This document shows, in pieces, positions 46,938-55,669 of a stretch of DNA of 64,000 nucleotides; the first letter of the stretch is position 1; each line of letters begins with the position of its first letter. The translations under genes were made by a program, and so were the position numbers. The DNA comes from Bordetella sp. BOR01. GTDB taxonomy: Bacteria > Pseudomonadota > Gammaproteobacteria > Burkholderiales > Burkholderiaceae_B. A model generated the notes under the pieces. The model was given only the letters and a program-made list of their open reading frames with translations. It was not told where the DNA came from and did no database searches. The stretch covers positions 368,919 through 432,918 of the forward strand of contig NZ_JAHUWT010000005.1 of the NCBI RefSeq assembly GCF_019218885.1, given 5' to 3'.

Positions 46938-48254
46938 ATGAACATGACCATTCTTCCCGAAGACACGCACTCCACGCAGGGCGGCTGCCCCGGCCACGCC
47001 CATGCCCGGCAGGACGCGGCGGCCAGGCGCATCAGCATCAATCGCCGTTGGCCGGCCGAGGGCTGCACGCGCGTGCCCAACTGGGTCTACTCCGATCCGG
47101 ACATCTTCCAGAAAGAGATGGACCTGTTCTTTGCGGGCGACACGTGGAGCTATGTGGGGCTTGAGTGCGAAGTGCCGCAGGTCGGCAGCTATCGCCGCCA
47201 GTGGATAGGCACGCGTCCGGTCATCATGGTGCGCGGCAAGGATGGCCAGGTCCATGTGCTGGAAAACCGGTGTGCGCATCGGCAAGCGCTCATATGCTGG
47301 AACAACAGCGGCCAGGTGAAGGATTTCACATGTCCCTATCACCAGTGGAATTTTGCCCTGGATGGCAAGCTGCAGGGCCTGCCGTTCAAGCGCGGCGCCT
47401 TGGGCAAGGGCGGCATGCCCGCGGATTTCGACATGGCCGCAAACAGCCTGAAGCAGCTGCGCGTTGTCAACCGGGGCGGGTCGATCTGGGCCACGTTCTC
47501 GGACAGCGCGCCCAGCTTCGAAGCCTATTGCGGCGATATGGTGCTTGCCGAGATCGACCACATGTTTCCATCCGATCGCACCCTGCGGCTGCTGGGCTAC
47601 ACCCGGCAGCTCATTCCCGCGAACTGGAAGACCTATCTCGAGAACCTGAAGGATCCCTACCACGCGACCCTTCTGCACACGTTCTATATCACGTTCGGCC
47701 TGTGGCGCGCGGACAGCCGCAGCGAGTGCATTCCGCAGGGGGGTGGCAAGCACAGCGTGATGATCTCGCACAATGAAGGCAAGAAGACCTCGGCCGCGAC
47801 GGCCGAGATGGCCAACTTCCGCGGCGACTTCGAACTGCTGGACAAAGAGAGCGTCACCCCACGCAAGGAATTCAACCACGGCCGCGTCGGCGGCGCATGG
47901 GTATTTCCTTCGACCAACCTGGGCATCCAGGCCAACACGCTGAAAGTGCGCCACGTCATTCCGCGCGGCCCGGCCGAGTTCGAACTGGTTTTCACCCACT
48001 ATGGTTTTGACGACGACGATGAAGAAATGCAGCGCTTGCGTCTGAAGCACGCCAACCTGCTGGGCCCCGCGGGCTTCGTTTCCATGGACGATAGCGAAAT
48101 GCTCAAGCAGGTGCAGTCCGGCGCAACCGGGTATCCCCATCGCAATGGCGTGATCGAGATGGGTGGGCGCGGCCTGGAGCCGGCCGACTATATGGTGACC
48201 GAAGTCATGATCCGGGCCTTCTGGGACTTCTATCGCAAAGAAATGGCCCTGTAA
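46938..48254 (+). CDS. Rieske non-heme iron oxygenase alpha subunit
   Basis: A 438-residue catalytic subunit. The Rieske 2Fe-2S motif uses Cys112, His114, Cys132 and His135 (CAH, CPYH). The mononuclear iron motif NWKTYLENLKDPYHATLLH gives Asp239 (bridging), His242 and His247. The sequence after it (HTFYITFGLWRADSRSECIP) resembles salicylate 5-hydroxylase and anthranilate-type enzymes. With a gentisate-dioxygenase-like cupin in the operon, salicylate or an analogue hydroxylated to a gentisate-type diol is the favoured but unproven substrate. Confidence 0.93.
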   Translation: MNMTILPEDTHSTQGGCPGHAHARQDAAARRISINRRWPAEGCTRVPNWVYSDPDIFQKEMDLFFAGDTWSYVGLECEVPQVGSYRRQWIGTRPVIMVRGKDGQVHVLENRCAHRQALICWNNSGQVKDFTCPYHQWNFALDGKLQGLPFKRGALGKGGMPADFDMAANSLKQLRVVNRGGSIWATFSDSAPSFEAYCGDMVLAEIDHMFPSDRTLRLLGYTRQLIPANWKTYLENLKDPYHATLLHTFYITFGLWRADSRSECIPQGGGKHSVMISHNEGKKTSAATAEMANFRGDFELLDKESVTPRKEFNHGRVGGAWVFPSTNLGIQANTLKVRHVIPRGPAEFELVFTHYGFDDDDEEMQRLRLKHANLLGPAGFVSMDDSEMLKQVQSGATGYPHRNGVIEMGGRGLEPADYMVTEVMIRAFWDFYRKEMAL

Positions 48255-48276
48255 TCAAGTTTCCCGCGAGGTAAAA

Positions 48277-48717
48277 GTGAATAAAGAAATACAGCAGGCC
48301 CCTGGCGAAAGCGCATATTCCGGCGGTCTGGCGTGCGTGTTGAAATTTTTCTACGCGCTGGATGTCCGGGACCACGAGGCCGCGGCCGCGATGATGGCGC
48401 CAGATGGCATCTGGCATCGCCAGGGCGTGGCGCTGAAGGGGCAGGCGGCCATTCTCGAAGCGCTTGCCAGGCGGCCGGCGAATCGCCGTACCTGCCACAT
48501 CATCACCAATTTCAGAATCCTGCAGGCCGGCTTGAAGCACGCCGAAGCCGCGTTTTATCTCACAGCGTACGAAGGCACCCTGGCAGCGGAAGCGGGCAAC
48601 GGATCCGAGGGGCTGCGCCTGCTAGCCATCCGCGATTGCCGCGATAGCCTGACGCTGACGCCAGGCGGTTGGCGCATTGCCGAGAAACGCAGCAATCGGC
48701 ATTTGCCGCCCGAGTGA
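48277..48717 (+). CDS. NTF2-like (SnoaL-type) protein
   Basis: A 146-residue alpha+beta barrel-like protein from a GTG start: LKFFYALDVRDHEAAAAMMAPDGIWHRQGVALKGQAAILEALARRP is typical of SnoaL/limonene-epoxide-hydrolase-like folds. It sits 22 bp after the RHO alpha gene and before the ferredoxin. It could be an accessory enzyme such as an isomerase; no catalytic residues can be assigned. Confidence 0.75.
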   Translation: MNKEIQQAPGESAYSGGLACVLKFFYALDVRDHEAAAAMMAPDGIWHRQGVALKGQAAILEALARRPANRRTCHIITNFRILQAGLKHAEAAFYLTAYEGTLAAEAGNGSEGLRLLAIRDCRDSLTLTPGGWRIAEKRSNRHLPPE

Positions 48718-48794
48718 ATCCGGTTCGGCACCCCAGGCAGCGTAGGTCCAACTACTTGAACTCCGTACTTGAACTCTGTGTAAGGATCCGTGAA

Positions 48795-49106
48795 ATGGCC
48801 CAGTGGCAGCGCGTGGCAGTGCTGAAAGATGTCAAGAATGATGCACAGACTTTTCGTGTCGTCGTTAACGGCACGGCTTTATGCCTTTTCGACCTGGGCG
48901 ATGAAATATGCGCCACCCAGGATATCTGCCCCCACGGCAACGCGAGCCTGTCCGAGGGTTTCGTCGAGAACGGCACCGTGGAATGCCCCCTGCATCAGGG
49001 GGTGTTTGACATCAAATCGGGCAAGCCGCTGTGTCCGCCCGTCGAGACCGACCTGGCGTTGTACGAGGTCAAGCAGGATGGAGAAGACATCCTTGTCCGC
49101 ATCTAA
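48795..49106 (+). CDS. Rieske 2Fe-2S ferredoxin
   Basis: A 103-residue ferredoxin of the NagAb/BphF type, passing electrons from the reductase to the RHO. Cluster ligands are Cys45, His47, Cys64 and His67 (CPHGNASLSEGFVENGTVECPLHQG). The ATG has an AAGGA site 9 bp upstream; a GTG at 48790 is in another frame. Its 3' end overlaps the reductase gene by 29 bp. Confidence 0.93.
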   Translation: MAQWQRVAVLKDVKNDAQTFRVVVNGTALCLFDLGDEICATQDICPHGNASLSEGFVENGTVECPLHQGVFDIKSGKPLCPPVETDLALYEVKQDGEDILVRI

Positions 49107-50274
49107 GGCCGCGCTGGCGGACGAGCCAGGTTCTACCGGCCGCCATGCCAATGAAAATGCATTGGCACGCGTGGTGATTGTGGGGGCGGGGCAGGCAGGT
49201 GGCTATGTCGCCTGGGGGCTGCGTGATGAAGGCTTCAAGGGCGAAGTCATCGTCATCGGAGACGAAGCCCATCCTCCTTACCAGCGTCCCCCGCTTTCCA
49301 AGGAACTGCTCGGCGGTGCGTGTTCAATCGAATCCACTTACCTGTGGCCCCGGGGCCTCGACGCCACGTTCAGACTGGGGGTGCGGGCCAGTGGAATCGA
49401 CCGCGCCAGGAAGGGCGTGATCCTGTCCAACGGCGAATTCATCCGGTACGACAAGCTCGTGCTGGCCACGGGGGGCCGTCCGCGCCAACTCGACATACCC
49501 GGCGCCCACTACCTGCGAACCATCGAAGACGCGGTCGGCCTGCGCCAGGCGCTGCAATCCTCTCGGCCCGTGTCCGTGATCGGCGGAGGATGGATAGGCC
49601 TGGAAGTCGCGGCGGCCGCGCGCATGGCCGGCAAAGACGTCACCATCCACGAGCAAGGCGAGCGCCTTTGTGCCAGAGCGGCGCCGGCGTTCATCTCCGA
49701 CTATCTCGCGTCGCTGCACAAGCGAAACCATGTCGATGTCAGGTTGAACTCAACGGCCGACGTGCCGCATGGCTCAACCGTGGTTGTCGGGATCGGTATC
49801 GTGCCCAATACCGAGCTCGCGCAACAGGCAGGGCTACGCGTGTCCAATGGCATTGTCGTGGACCAATTCGGCGTGACTTCCGACCCGGACATTCTTGCGG
49901 TGGGGGACGTCGCGAATCTCGATGGCATCCGGCTCGAGACCTGGGCGAATGCGCAGAACCAGGCGATCGCGGCGGGAAGGACGCTGGCCGGTACTCGTAC
50001 TCCTTATGTGGAAATCCCCTGGTTCTGGTCTACGCAATACGACGTGACCCTGCAGTGCCTGGGCGTGTCCGGCCCCTCGGACGAGATGGTCGTGCGCGGA
50101 GATCCCTCCTTGAATAAATTCTCGCTGTTCTTTGTCAGGCACCAGACGGTCGCCGCGGTGGTCTCGGTCAACAATCCGCGCGATATCAAGATCAGCCGGC
50201 GCTTGATTGGCGATCGCGTGCCGACGGCGCCCGGCCTGCTCTCGGATGCTACGATTTCGCTTGCGACGTTGTAG
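49078..50274 (+). CDS. FAD-dependent ferredoxin reductase
   Basis: A 398-residue NAD(P)H:ferredoxin reductase of the BphA4/rubredoxin-reductase type. FAD motif VVIVGAGQAGGYVAWGLRDEGFKGEV with PPYQRPPLSK, NAD motif VSVIGGGWIGLEVAAAARMAG, and VGDVAN near the C-terminal FAD site. The ATG at 49078 is chosen; longer upstream reading is the shifted frame of the ferredoxin gene. It completes the three-component oxygenase (alpha/beta, ferredoxin, reductase). Confidence 0.92.
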   Translation: MEKTSLSASKAALADEPGSTGRHANENALARVVIVGAGQAGGYVAWGLRDEGFKGEVIVIGDEAHPPYQRPPLSKELLGGACSIESTYLWPRGLDATFRLGVRASGIDRARKGVILSNGEFIRYDKLVLATGGRPRQLDIPGAHYLRTIEDAVGLRQALQSSRPVSVIGGGWIGLEVAAAARMAGKDVTIHEQGERLCARAAPAFISDYLASLHKRNHVDVRLNSTADVPHGSTVVVGIGIVPNTELAQQAGLRVSNGIVVDQFGVTSDPDILAVGDVANLDGIRLETWANAQNQAIAAGRTLAGTRTPYVEIPWFWSTQYDVTLQCLGVSGPSDEMVVRGDPSLNKFSLFFVRHQTVAAVVSVNNPRDIKISRRLIGDRVPTAPGLLSDATISLATL

Positions 50275-50319
50275 CGGGACAAGCGCCCGCCAAACAGACT
50301 TGGCACCAAGGAGCATCCC

Positions 50320-51030
50320 ATGACCTATGACCTGTGGTATTGGGACGGCATTCCGGGCCGTGGCGAATTCGTGCGCCTGGCACTGGAAGCCGCGGGCATT
50401 GCCTACCGTGAATGCGCCCGCCAGCCGGGCGCTACCGGGCAGACGCTGGCCGACGACATGCAGGCGCCGCGCAAACACCCGCCGTTCGCCCCGCCGTACC
50501 TGGTGGCGGGCCAGCTGACGCTGGCGCAGACCGCCAATATCCTGCTTTACCTGGGCGACAAGCACGGCCTGGCGCCTGCCGGCGCGGCCGGGCGCTACTG
50601 GACCAACCAGCTGCAATTGACTATCGCCGATATGGTGGCCGAGGCCCACGACACTCACCACCCGGTGGCCGCCAGCGATTACTACGAAGACCAGCGCGAC
50701 GAGGCGCTGCGCCGCGCCGCCAATTTCCGTGCCGAGCGCATTCCCAAGTTCCTGGCCTATTTCGAGCGGGTGCTGCAAGAGCGCGGCAACTGGCTGGCGG
50801 GAGGGCGCCGCTGGTCGTATGCCGACCTGTCCTTGTTCCACCTGGTCGACGGCTTGCTGTATGCCTTTCCGCGGCGCATGGGTACAGTGACGGCCAGCTA
50901 TCCCAAGGTCATGGCGCTGCACGCCCGGGTGGCCGCGTTGCCGGCGCTGCAGGCGTATTTTTCCAGCGGCCGCCGCCTGCCGTTCGGCGACGGCATTTTC
51001 CGCTACTACCCCGAGCTGGACGGCGACTAG
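50320..51030 (+). CDS. Glutathione S-transferase family protein
   Basis: A 236-residue GST: N-terminal thioredoxin-like domain (LWYWDGIPGRGEFVRLALEAAGIAYRE, with TANILLYLGDKHGL as the SNAIL/TRAIL-like segment) and an all-helical C-terminal domain (NWLAGGRRWSYADLSLFHLVDGLL). It belongs nearer the alpha/pi/sigma branch than the zeta branch that includes maleylpyruvate isomerase. It starts 45 bp after the reductase and could be the last operon gene, where a GSH-dependent isomerase would fit a gentisate pathway. Confidence 0.85.
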   Translation: MTYDLWYWDGIPGRGEFVRLALEAAGIAYRECARQPGATGQTLADDMQAPRKHPPFAPPYLVAGQLTLAQTANILLYLGDKHGLAPAGAAGRYWTNQLQLTIADMVAEAHDTHHPVAASDYYEDQRDEALRRAANFRAERIPKFLAYFERVLQERGNWLAGGRRWSYADLSLFHLVDGLLYAFPRRMGTVTASYPKVMALHARVAALPALQAYFSSGRRLPFGDGIFRYYPELDGD

Positions 51031-51082
51031 GGCCTGTTCACACTAAAAGAAGCCACACACCGCCCGGGTATCGGGCGACAGG

Positions 51083-51871
51083 CTAGGCGCGGCCGGCCAC
51101 CGCGGCCTGGTACGCCTCGCGCCAGGCCAGGCCGGCGCGCGTGTCGGCGCGCGGCAGGTATTCGCAGCCGATCCAGCCCGCGTAGCCGCTGTCGGCCAAG
51201 GTGCGCAAGGCCTGCGCCACGGCCGGATCGGCCGGATCGGGTTCGTGGCGCCCCTGCGGGTGGGCGAACTGCACGTGGTGCACCAGCGGCAGGGCCGCGC
51301 GCAAGGCGCGGTCCAGGTCCAGGCCCTCGCGCTGGCAGTGATAGAAATCGAACTGCAGGCGTACCGCCGGGTGCCCGACCTGGGCAATGACCTGCGCCGC
51401 CTGTTCGGGCAGGCGATAGAAATAGCCCGGCATGTCGTGCCGGTTCAGCGCCTCTAGTGTGAGCGTTATGCCATCGCGCGCGGCCAGCGGTGCCGCGCGT
51501 TGCAGGTTGCCCACCAGCGTGGCCTGGCAGTCGGTGCGGGCGGCGCCTTCGGGCGGGCGTCCCGCCATGACATGAATGCTGCGGCACCCCGTGGCCCGGC
51601 ATACGTCCAGGGCCTGCGCCAGCGCAGCATCGAAATCCGCTTCGCGGCCGGGCAGGCAGGCCAGGCCTTTTTCCCCTTCCCGCCCGGGCGGCGTATTGAC
51701 CAGTACCAGCGCCATGCCTTGCGCCTGCAGCAGCATGGCCAGCTCGGCAGGCGGCAAATCGTACGGAAACAGGATTTCGGCGCCCGCGAAGCCGTCGCGT
51801 GCCGCTTCTTCAATGCGTCGCGCCAAAGGCAGGCCGGGATACAGCAGGGAAAGGTTTGCAGCCAGTTTCAT
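51083..51871 (-). CDS. hyi: Hydroxypyruvate isomerase-like TIM-barrel protein
   Basis: A 262-residue AP-endonuclease-2-fold sugar isomerase of the Hyi family, interconverting hydroxypyruvate and tartronate semialdehyde, or a related ketose. Motifs: KLAANLSLLYPGLPLARRIEEAARDGFAGAEILFPYD, TLEALNRHDMPGYFY (metal Glu), QFDFYHCQ and GCEYLPRADTRAGLAW. The ATG at 51871 with AGGAAA upstream is preferred over 51904. No glyoxylate carboligase or glycerate genes are adjacent, so the symbol is provisional. Confidence 0.82.
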   Translation of the reverse strand: MKLAANLSLLYPGLPLARRIEEAARDGFAGAEILFPYDLPPAELAMLLQAQGMALVLVNTPPGREGEKGLACLPGREADFDAALAQALDVCRATGCRSIHVMAGRPPEGAARTDCQATLVGNLQRAAPLAARDGITLTLEALNRHDMPGYFYRLPEQAAQVIAQVGHPAVRLQFDFYHCQREGLDLDRALRAALPLVHHVQFAHPQGRHEPDPADPAVAQALRTLADSGYAGWIGCEYLPRADTRAGLAWREAYQAAVAGRA

Positions 51872-51887
51872 GGGTTTCCTCGCGGAA

Positions 51888-51905
51888 TGTGGAGAATTTT
51901 CCACA
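51888..51905. promoter_or_regulatory. Palindrome upstream of the hydroxypyruvate isomerase gene
   Basis: TGTGGAGAATTTTCCACA is an 18-bp palindrome with one mismatched pair, 17 bp before the ATG in an AT-rich stretch. It may be an operator or leader hairpin; no cognate regulator is adjacent. Confidence 0.35.
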
Positions 51906-52033
51906 CATTTACGAATGTCGAGTACTGCTTATTGAGACCTTCGCAAGATTACGATTAAATGCAAGTGATACATTAAATTTCTATTCGCATCAATTGTTAT
52001 CGATGCTCGGTCACTGCAAAAAGGGGATGCAAC

Positions 52034-53416
52034 ATGGCATTGCTAGGGCTCCATCGCGTGTGGGGTAAGCGCAAGCGGCGCGACGCCGAGATATTGGGCC
52101 AAATGGCCGCCATCGATAAGGTGCAGGCCATCATCGAATTCGATTTGCAGGGCCACGTGCTGGCCGCGAACCGCAACTTCCTGGACACGATGGGCTACCA
52201 CCGGGACGAGATCCTGGGATGCCATCATGCCATGTTCGTCGAGCCCGCCGAACGCGAGTCGGACCGCTACCACGAGTTCTGGCGCAAACTCGGCGCCGGC
52301 CAGCATGACGCGGGGCGCTATCGCCGCCTGGCCAAGGGCGGGCGCGAGGTCTGGCTGCAGGCCAGCTACAGCCCCATACTGGATCGCCACGGCCAGCCCT
52401 GCAAAGTGGTCAAGTACGCCACCGACATTACCGATCAGCAACGCTTGAGCGACGATATGGCCGGGCAACTCGAGGCCATCTCGAAAGTGCAGGCGATCAT
52501 CGAGTTCGAACTCGACGGCACGATCATCCACGCCAATGATCTGTTCCTGGATGCGATGGGTTACCGCGTCGACGAAATCGTCGGCCGCCACCATTGCATG
52601 TTCGTGCAGCCGCAAGAGCGCGAAAGCGCCAGCTATGCCGCGTTCTGGCGCAAGCTGGCCAACGGCGAGCATGACACGGGGCAGTATCTGCGCGTGGGCA
52701 AGGGCGGGCGCGAAGTGTGGATAGATGCCAGCTACAACCCCATCCTGGATGCCGCCGGCAGGCCGTTCAAGGTAGTGAAATTCGCCACCGACATCACGCG
52801 CCGTTTCACGGCCGCCCAGACGCTGCGCGTTGCCGTGCAAGGCCTGACCGAAAATGCCGAACGCGCCAGCCAGGCCAACGAATTGGCGCGCGAGGCCTCG
52901 CGGGTGGCCGAACAGGGCGGCCATACCGTGCAAGACGTGGTGCGCACCATGAATGCCATCACCGAAAGCTCGCGACGCATTTCCGAAATCATCGGCGTGA
53001 TGGACGGCATCGCGTTCCAGACCAACATCCTGGCGCTCAATGCCGCCGTCGAGGCGGCTCGTGCCGGTACGCATGGCAAGGGGTTCGCGGTGGTGGCGGC
53101 CGAAGTGCGCAGCCTGGCGCAGAACAGCGCCGCGGCGGCCAAAGAGATCAAGGACCTGATCACTGCCTCGGTCGAGCAGATACGCAGCGGTGCCAACCTG
53201 GTGCAGTCGGCGGGTTCCACGATGGGCGACATCGTGGCGTCGTCGCGCCGCGTTACCGACATCATGGGCGAAGTCGTGGATGTATCGCTGGCCCAGTCCC
53301 GCACGCTGGGCGAGGTCACCGACGACATCACCCAGACCAGCGCGGCGGCGCAGGCGCGGCGCCTGGCCCCGGTGGCTGTCGCGCCGCCGCGGGCACTGGT
53401 GCGCCGGGCGGCCTGA
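52034..53416 (+). CDS. Soluble PAS-PAS methyl-accepting chemotaxis protein
   Basis: A 460-residue chemoreceptor with no membrane segment or signal peptide. Two PAS domains (about 25-140 and 147-265) are near copies of one another (KVQAIIEF, ...MFVxPxERES..., [24 protein letters not shown]). The MCP signalling domain (about 270-440) has the hairpin tip [30 protein letters not shown]. It probably senses an internal cue such as redox or a ligand and signals to CheA. No che genes are in the window. Confidence 0.92.
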   Translation: MALLGLHRVWGKRKRRDAEILGQMAAIDKVQAIIEFDLQGHVLAANRNFLDTMGYHRDEILGCHHAMFVEPAERESDRYHEFWRKLGAGQHDAGRYRRLAKGGREVWLQASYSPILDRHGQPCKVVKYATDITDQQRLSDDMAGQLEAISKVQAIIEFELDGTIIHANDLFLDAMGYRVDEIVGRHHCMFVQPQERESASYAAFWRKLANGEHDTGQYLRVGKGGREVWIDASYNPILDAAGRPFKVVKFATDITRRFTAAQTLRVAVQGLTENAERASQANELAREASRVAEQGGHTVQDVVRTMNAITESSRRISEIIGVMDGIAFQTNILALNAAVEAARAGTHGKGFAVVAAEVRSLAQNSAAAAKEIKDLITASVEQIRSGANLVQSAGSTMGDIVASSRRVTDIMGEVVDVSLAQSRTLGEVTDDITQTSAAAQARRLAPVAVAPPRALVRRAA

Positions 53417-53422
53417 GATGCC

Positions 53423-54403
53423 TTACTGCAGCTTGATGTTGCGTTCTTCCACCAGTTTCTTGCCCTGTACCGTTTCCTTGGCCAGGTAGGTTTTCAGTTC
53501 TTCGGGCGAGCCGCCTATGGGTTCCGCGCCGATCGCATCCAGGGTGGCCTTCACCTTGGGATCGTTCAGCGCCTGGCGCATCGATGCGTTGAGCTTGGCC
53601 ACGATGTCGGGCGGGGTGCCGGCCGGCGCGAAGGCGGCGAACCAGGGCGTCAATTCGTAGCCCGGCAGGCCGGCCTCGGCTACCGTGGGCACGTCGGGCA
53701 AGGCGGCCGAGCGCTTGGCCGTGGTGACCGCCAGCGCATTCAGCTTGCCCGACACGATGTGCGGCTTGGCCGACGTGATGCTGTCGAACATATAGTCCAC
53801 TTGCCCGCCCAGCAGGTCCGACACCGCCGGACCGCTGCCCTTGTATGGCACGTGCAGCATGTCGATGTTCGCCATCGACACGAACAGCTCGCCCGCCAGG
53901 TGGATAGAGGTGCCCACGCCCGCCGAAGCATAGGTATAGGCGCCGGGTTTTTCCTTGGCCTTGGCAATGACATCGGCGACGCTCTTGGCGCCGGTGCGCT
54001 GCGGATTGGTGACCAGCACGTTCGGCACGATCGCCAGCAGCGAGATCGGTGCGAAATCGGCTTGCGGGTCGTAGTTCAGGTTGTCGTACAGGGCGGGGTT
54101 CACTGCCATGCCATTGGCCACGATCAGGATCGTATAGCCGTCGGGCCTGGCACGGGCCACCGCGGCCGCGCCGATATTGCCGCCTGCGCCCGCACGGTTC
54201 TCGATCACGAAAGAGGTGTCCAGTTGCCGGCCCATGGCCTCGCCCAGGGTGCGGGCGATGTTGTCCATGGCGCCGCCGGGCGGGAAGGGCACGATCCAGG
54301 TCACCGGGCGCTCGGGGTACTCGGCCATGGCGGCCGGCGCGGCCCCCAGCAGCGCAGCCGCCGCGCACAGCGCGGCCAGCGGCTTGAAGAAAGCGTTATG
54401 CAT
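53423..54403 (-). CDS. Bug-family tripartite tricarboxylate receptor (catB partner)
   Basis: A 326-residue periplasmic binding protein: signal peptide (LAALCAAAALLGAAPAAMAEY), YPERPVTWIVPFPPGGAMDNIAR, LDTSFVIENRAGAGGNIGAAAVA, ARPDGYTI and VPYKGSGPAVSDLLGGQ. It follows catB by 38 bp on the same strand, so the two form an operon. Likely ligand: cis,cis-muconate or a related dicarboxylate or lactone, by context only. Confidence 0.92.
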   Translation of the reverse strand: MHNAFFKPLAALCAAAALLGAAPAAMAEYPERPVTWIVPFPPGGAMDNIARTLGEAMGRQLDTSFVIENRAGAGGNIGAAAVARARPDGYTILIVANGMAVNPALYDNLNYDPQADFAPISLLAIVPNVLVTNPQRTGAKSVADVIAKAKEKPGAYTYASAGVGTSIHLAGELFVSMANIDMLHVPYKGSGPAVSDLLGGQVDYMFDSITSAKPHIVSGKLNALAVTTAKRSAALPDVPTVAEAGLPGYELTPWFAAFAPAGTPPDIVAKLNASMRQALNDPKVKATLDAIGAEPIGGSPEELKTYLAKETVQGKKLVEERNIKLQ

Positions 54404-54441
54404 TTGTCATGTCTCCTGTGTAGATCTGTCGAAATCAGTGC

Positions 54442-55563
54442 TCAAGTACGCCGGTAAAACGTCAGCTTCTCTTCGTCCAGCGCCAACCCCAGGCCGGGGC
54501 CCGCCGGTAGTTCCAATGAAAAATCGCTGTAGGCCGGGGGCGCCGCGACGATGTCGTCTTTCAGCAGCAGCGGCCCGAACAGTTCGGTGCCCCAGCTCAG
54601 GCGCGGCAGCGCGGCAAAACCATGCGCCGAGGCGATCGACCCGATCGAGCCCTCGAGCATGGTGCCGCCATACAGCGCCATGCCTGCCGCATCGCCCACT
54701 GCCGCGGTGCGGCCCATTGCCAGGATGCCGCCCGATTTGGCGATCTTCAGCGCCAGTACGTCGGCCGCGCCCAGGCGCGCAATGTCCAGCGCATCCTCGG
54801 GGGTGCAGACGGCCTCGTCGGCCATGATGGGCACGACGAAGCGCGCCGCCAGCCGCGCCATGCCGGCCAGGTTGGTGCGGGCAATGGGTTGTTCGACCAG
54901 GTCGACGCCGGCGGCCTCCAGGCGCGCGATGGCGCCGGCCGCTTCGGCTTCGTCCCAGGCCTGGTTCACGTCCACCGTCACGCGGGCGCGATCGCCCAGG
55001 GCCTGCTTGATGCGCGATACATGCGCCACGTCGGCCGCCACGTCGCGCCGGCCGACTTTCAGCTTGAAGGTGTTGTGCCGGCGCGCCTGCAGCAGCGCCT
55101 CGGCCTCGTCGATATCGCGTGCCGTATCGCCGCTGGCCAGCGTCCACAGCACCGGCAGGCGCGTGCGGACCGCGCCGCTCAGCAAGGTGGCTACTGGCAC
55201 GTCCAGGCGCTTGCCCTGCGCATCCAGCAGGGCGGTCTCCAGTGCCGATTTGGCGAACCGGTTGCCGCACGCCACCTTGTCCAGCCGCGCCAGTGCGGCA
55301 CGCACATTGGTGGCATCTTGGCCGGCCAGCGCGGGCGCCAGGTACGTATCGATCGCCAGCTTGATGCCTTCCGGGCTTTCCTCGCCATAGCTCAGCCCGC
55401 CGATGGTGGTGGCCTCGCCCAGCCCCTCGATGCCGTCACTGCAGCGCAGGCGCACGATCACCAGTGTCTGCTGCTGCATGACCGCCATCGCCAACTGGTG
55501 GGCGCGGATCGTGGGCAGGTCGACCAGTATGGCCTCGATGGCCTCAATGCGAACGTCTTCCAT
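54442..55563 (-). CDS. catB: Muconate cycloisomerase
   Basis: A 373-residue enolase-superfamily enzyme that lactonises cis,cis-muconate to muconolactone in the catechol branch of the beta-ketoadipate pathway. It aligns closely with CatB from memory; active-site residues fall at the canonical numbers: Lys167 and Lys169 (FKLKVG), metal ligands Asp198, Glu224 and Asp249, and Lys273. Divergent from its LysR regulator. catA and catC are not in the window. Confidence 0.95.
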   Translation of the reverse strand: MEDVRIEAIEAILVDLPTIRAHQLAMAVMQQQTLVIVRLRCSDGIEGLGEATTIGGLSYGEESPEGIKLAIDTYLAPALAGQDATNVRAALARLDKVACGNRFAKSALETALLDAQGKRLDVPVATLLSGAVRTRLPVLWTLASGDTARDIDEAEALLQARRHNTFKLKVGRRDVAADVAHVSRIKQALGDRARVTVDVNQAWDEAEAAGAIARLEAAGVDLVEQPIARTNLAGMARLAARFVVPIMADEAVCTPEDALDIARLGAADVLALKIAKSGGILAMGRTAAVGDAAGMALYGGTMLEGSIGSIASAHGFAALPRLSWGTELFGPLLLKDDIVAAPPAYSDFSLELPAGPGLGLALDEEKLTFYRRT

Positions 55564-55644
55564 ACCTGAAATAAGTAGTAGCCATAGTTCTGCCAGTATG
55601 CCGCTCGATTTTTCGGGGGTCCAAGACTATATTGGTTGCTTTCG

Positions 55645-55659
55645 ATACCTTGTAGGTAT
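55645..55659. promoter_or_regulatory. CatM/BenM-type site ATAC-N7-GTAT
   Basis: ATAC at 55645-55648 and GTAT at 55656-55659, 7 bp apart, match the consensus of the CatM/BenM regulators. It lies in the catB-regulator divergent region, 11 bp before the chosen regulator start. Its GTAT arm overlaps an earlier ATG (55658), which argues for the later start. Confidence 0.7.
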
Positions 55660-55669
55660 GGATGGGCTT

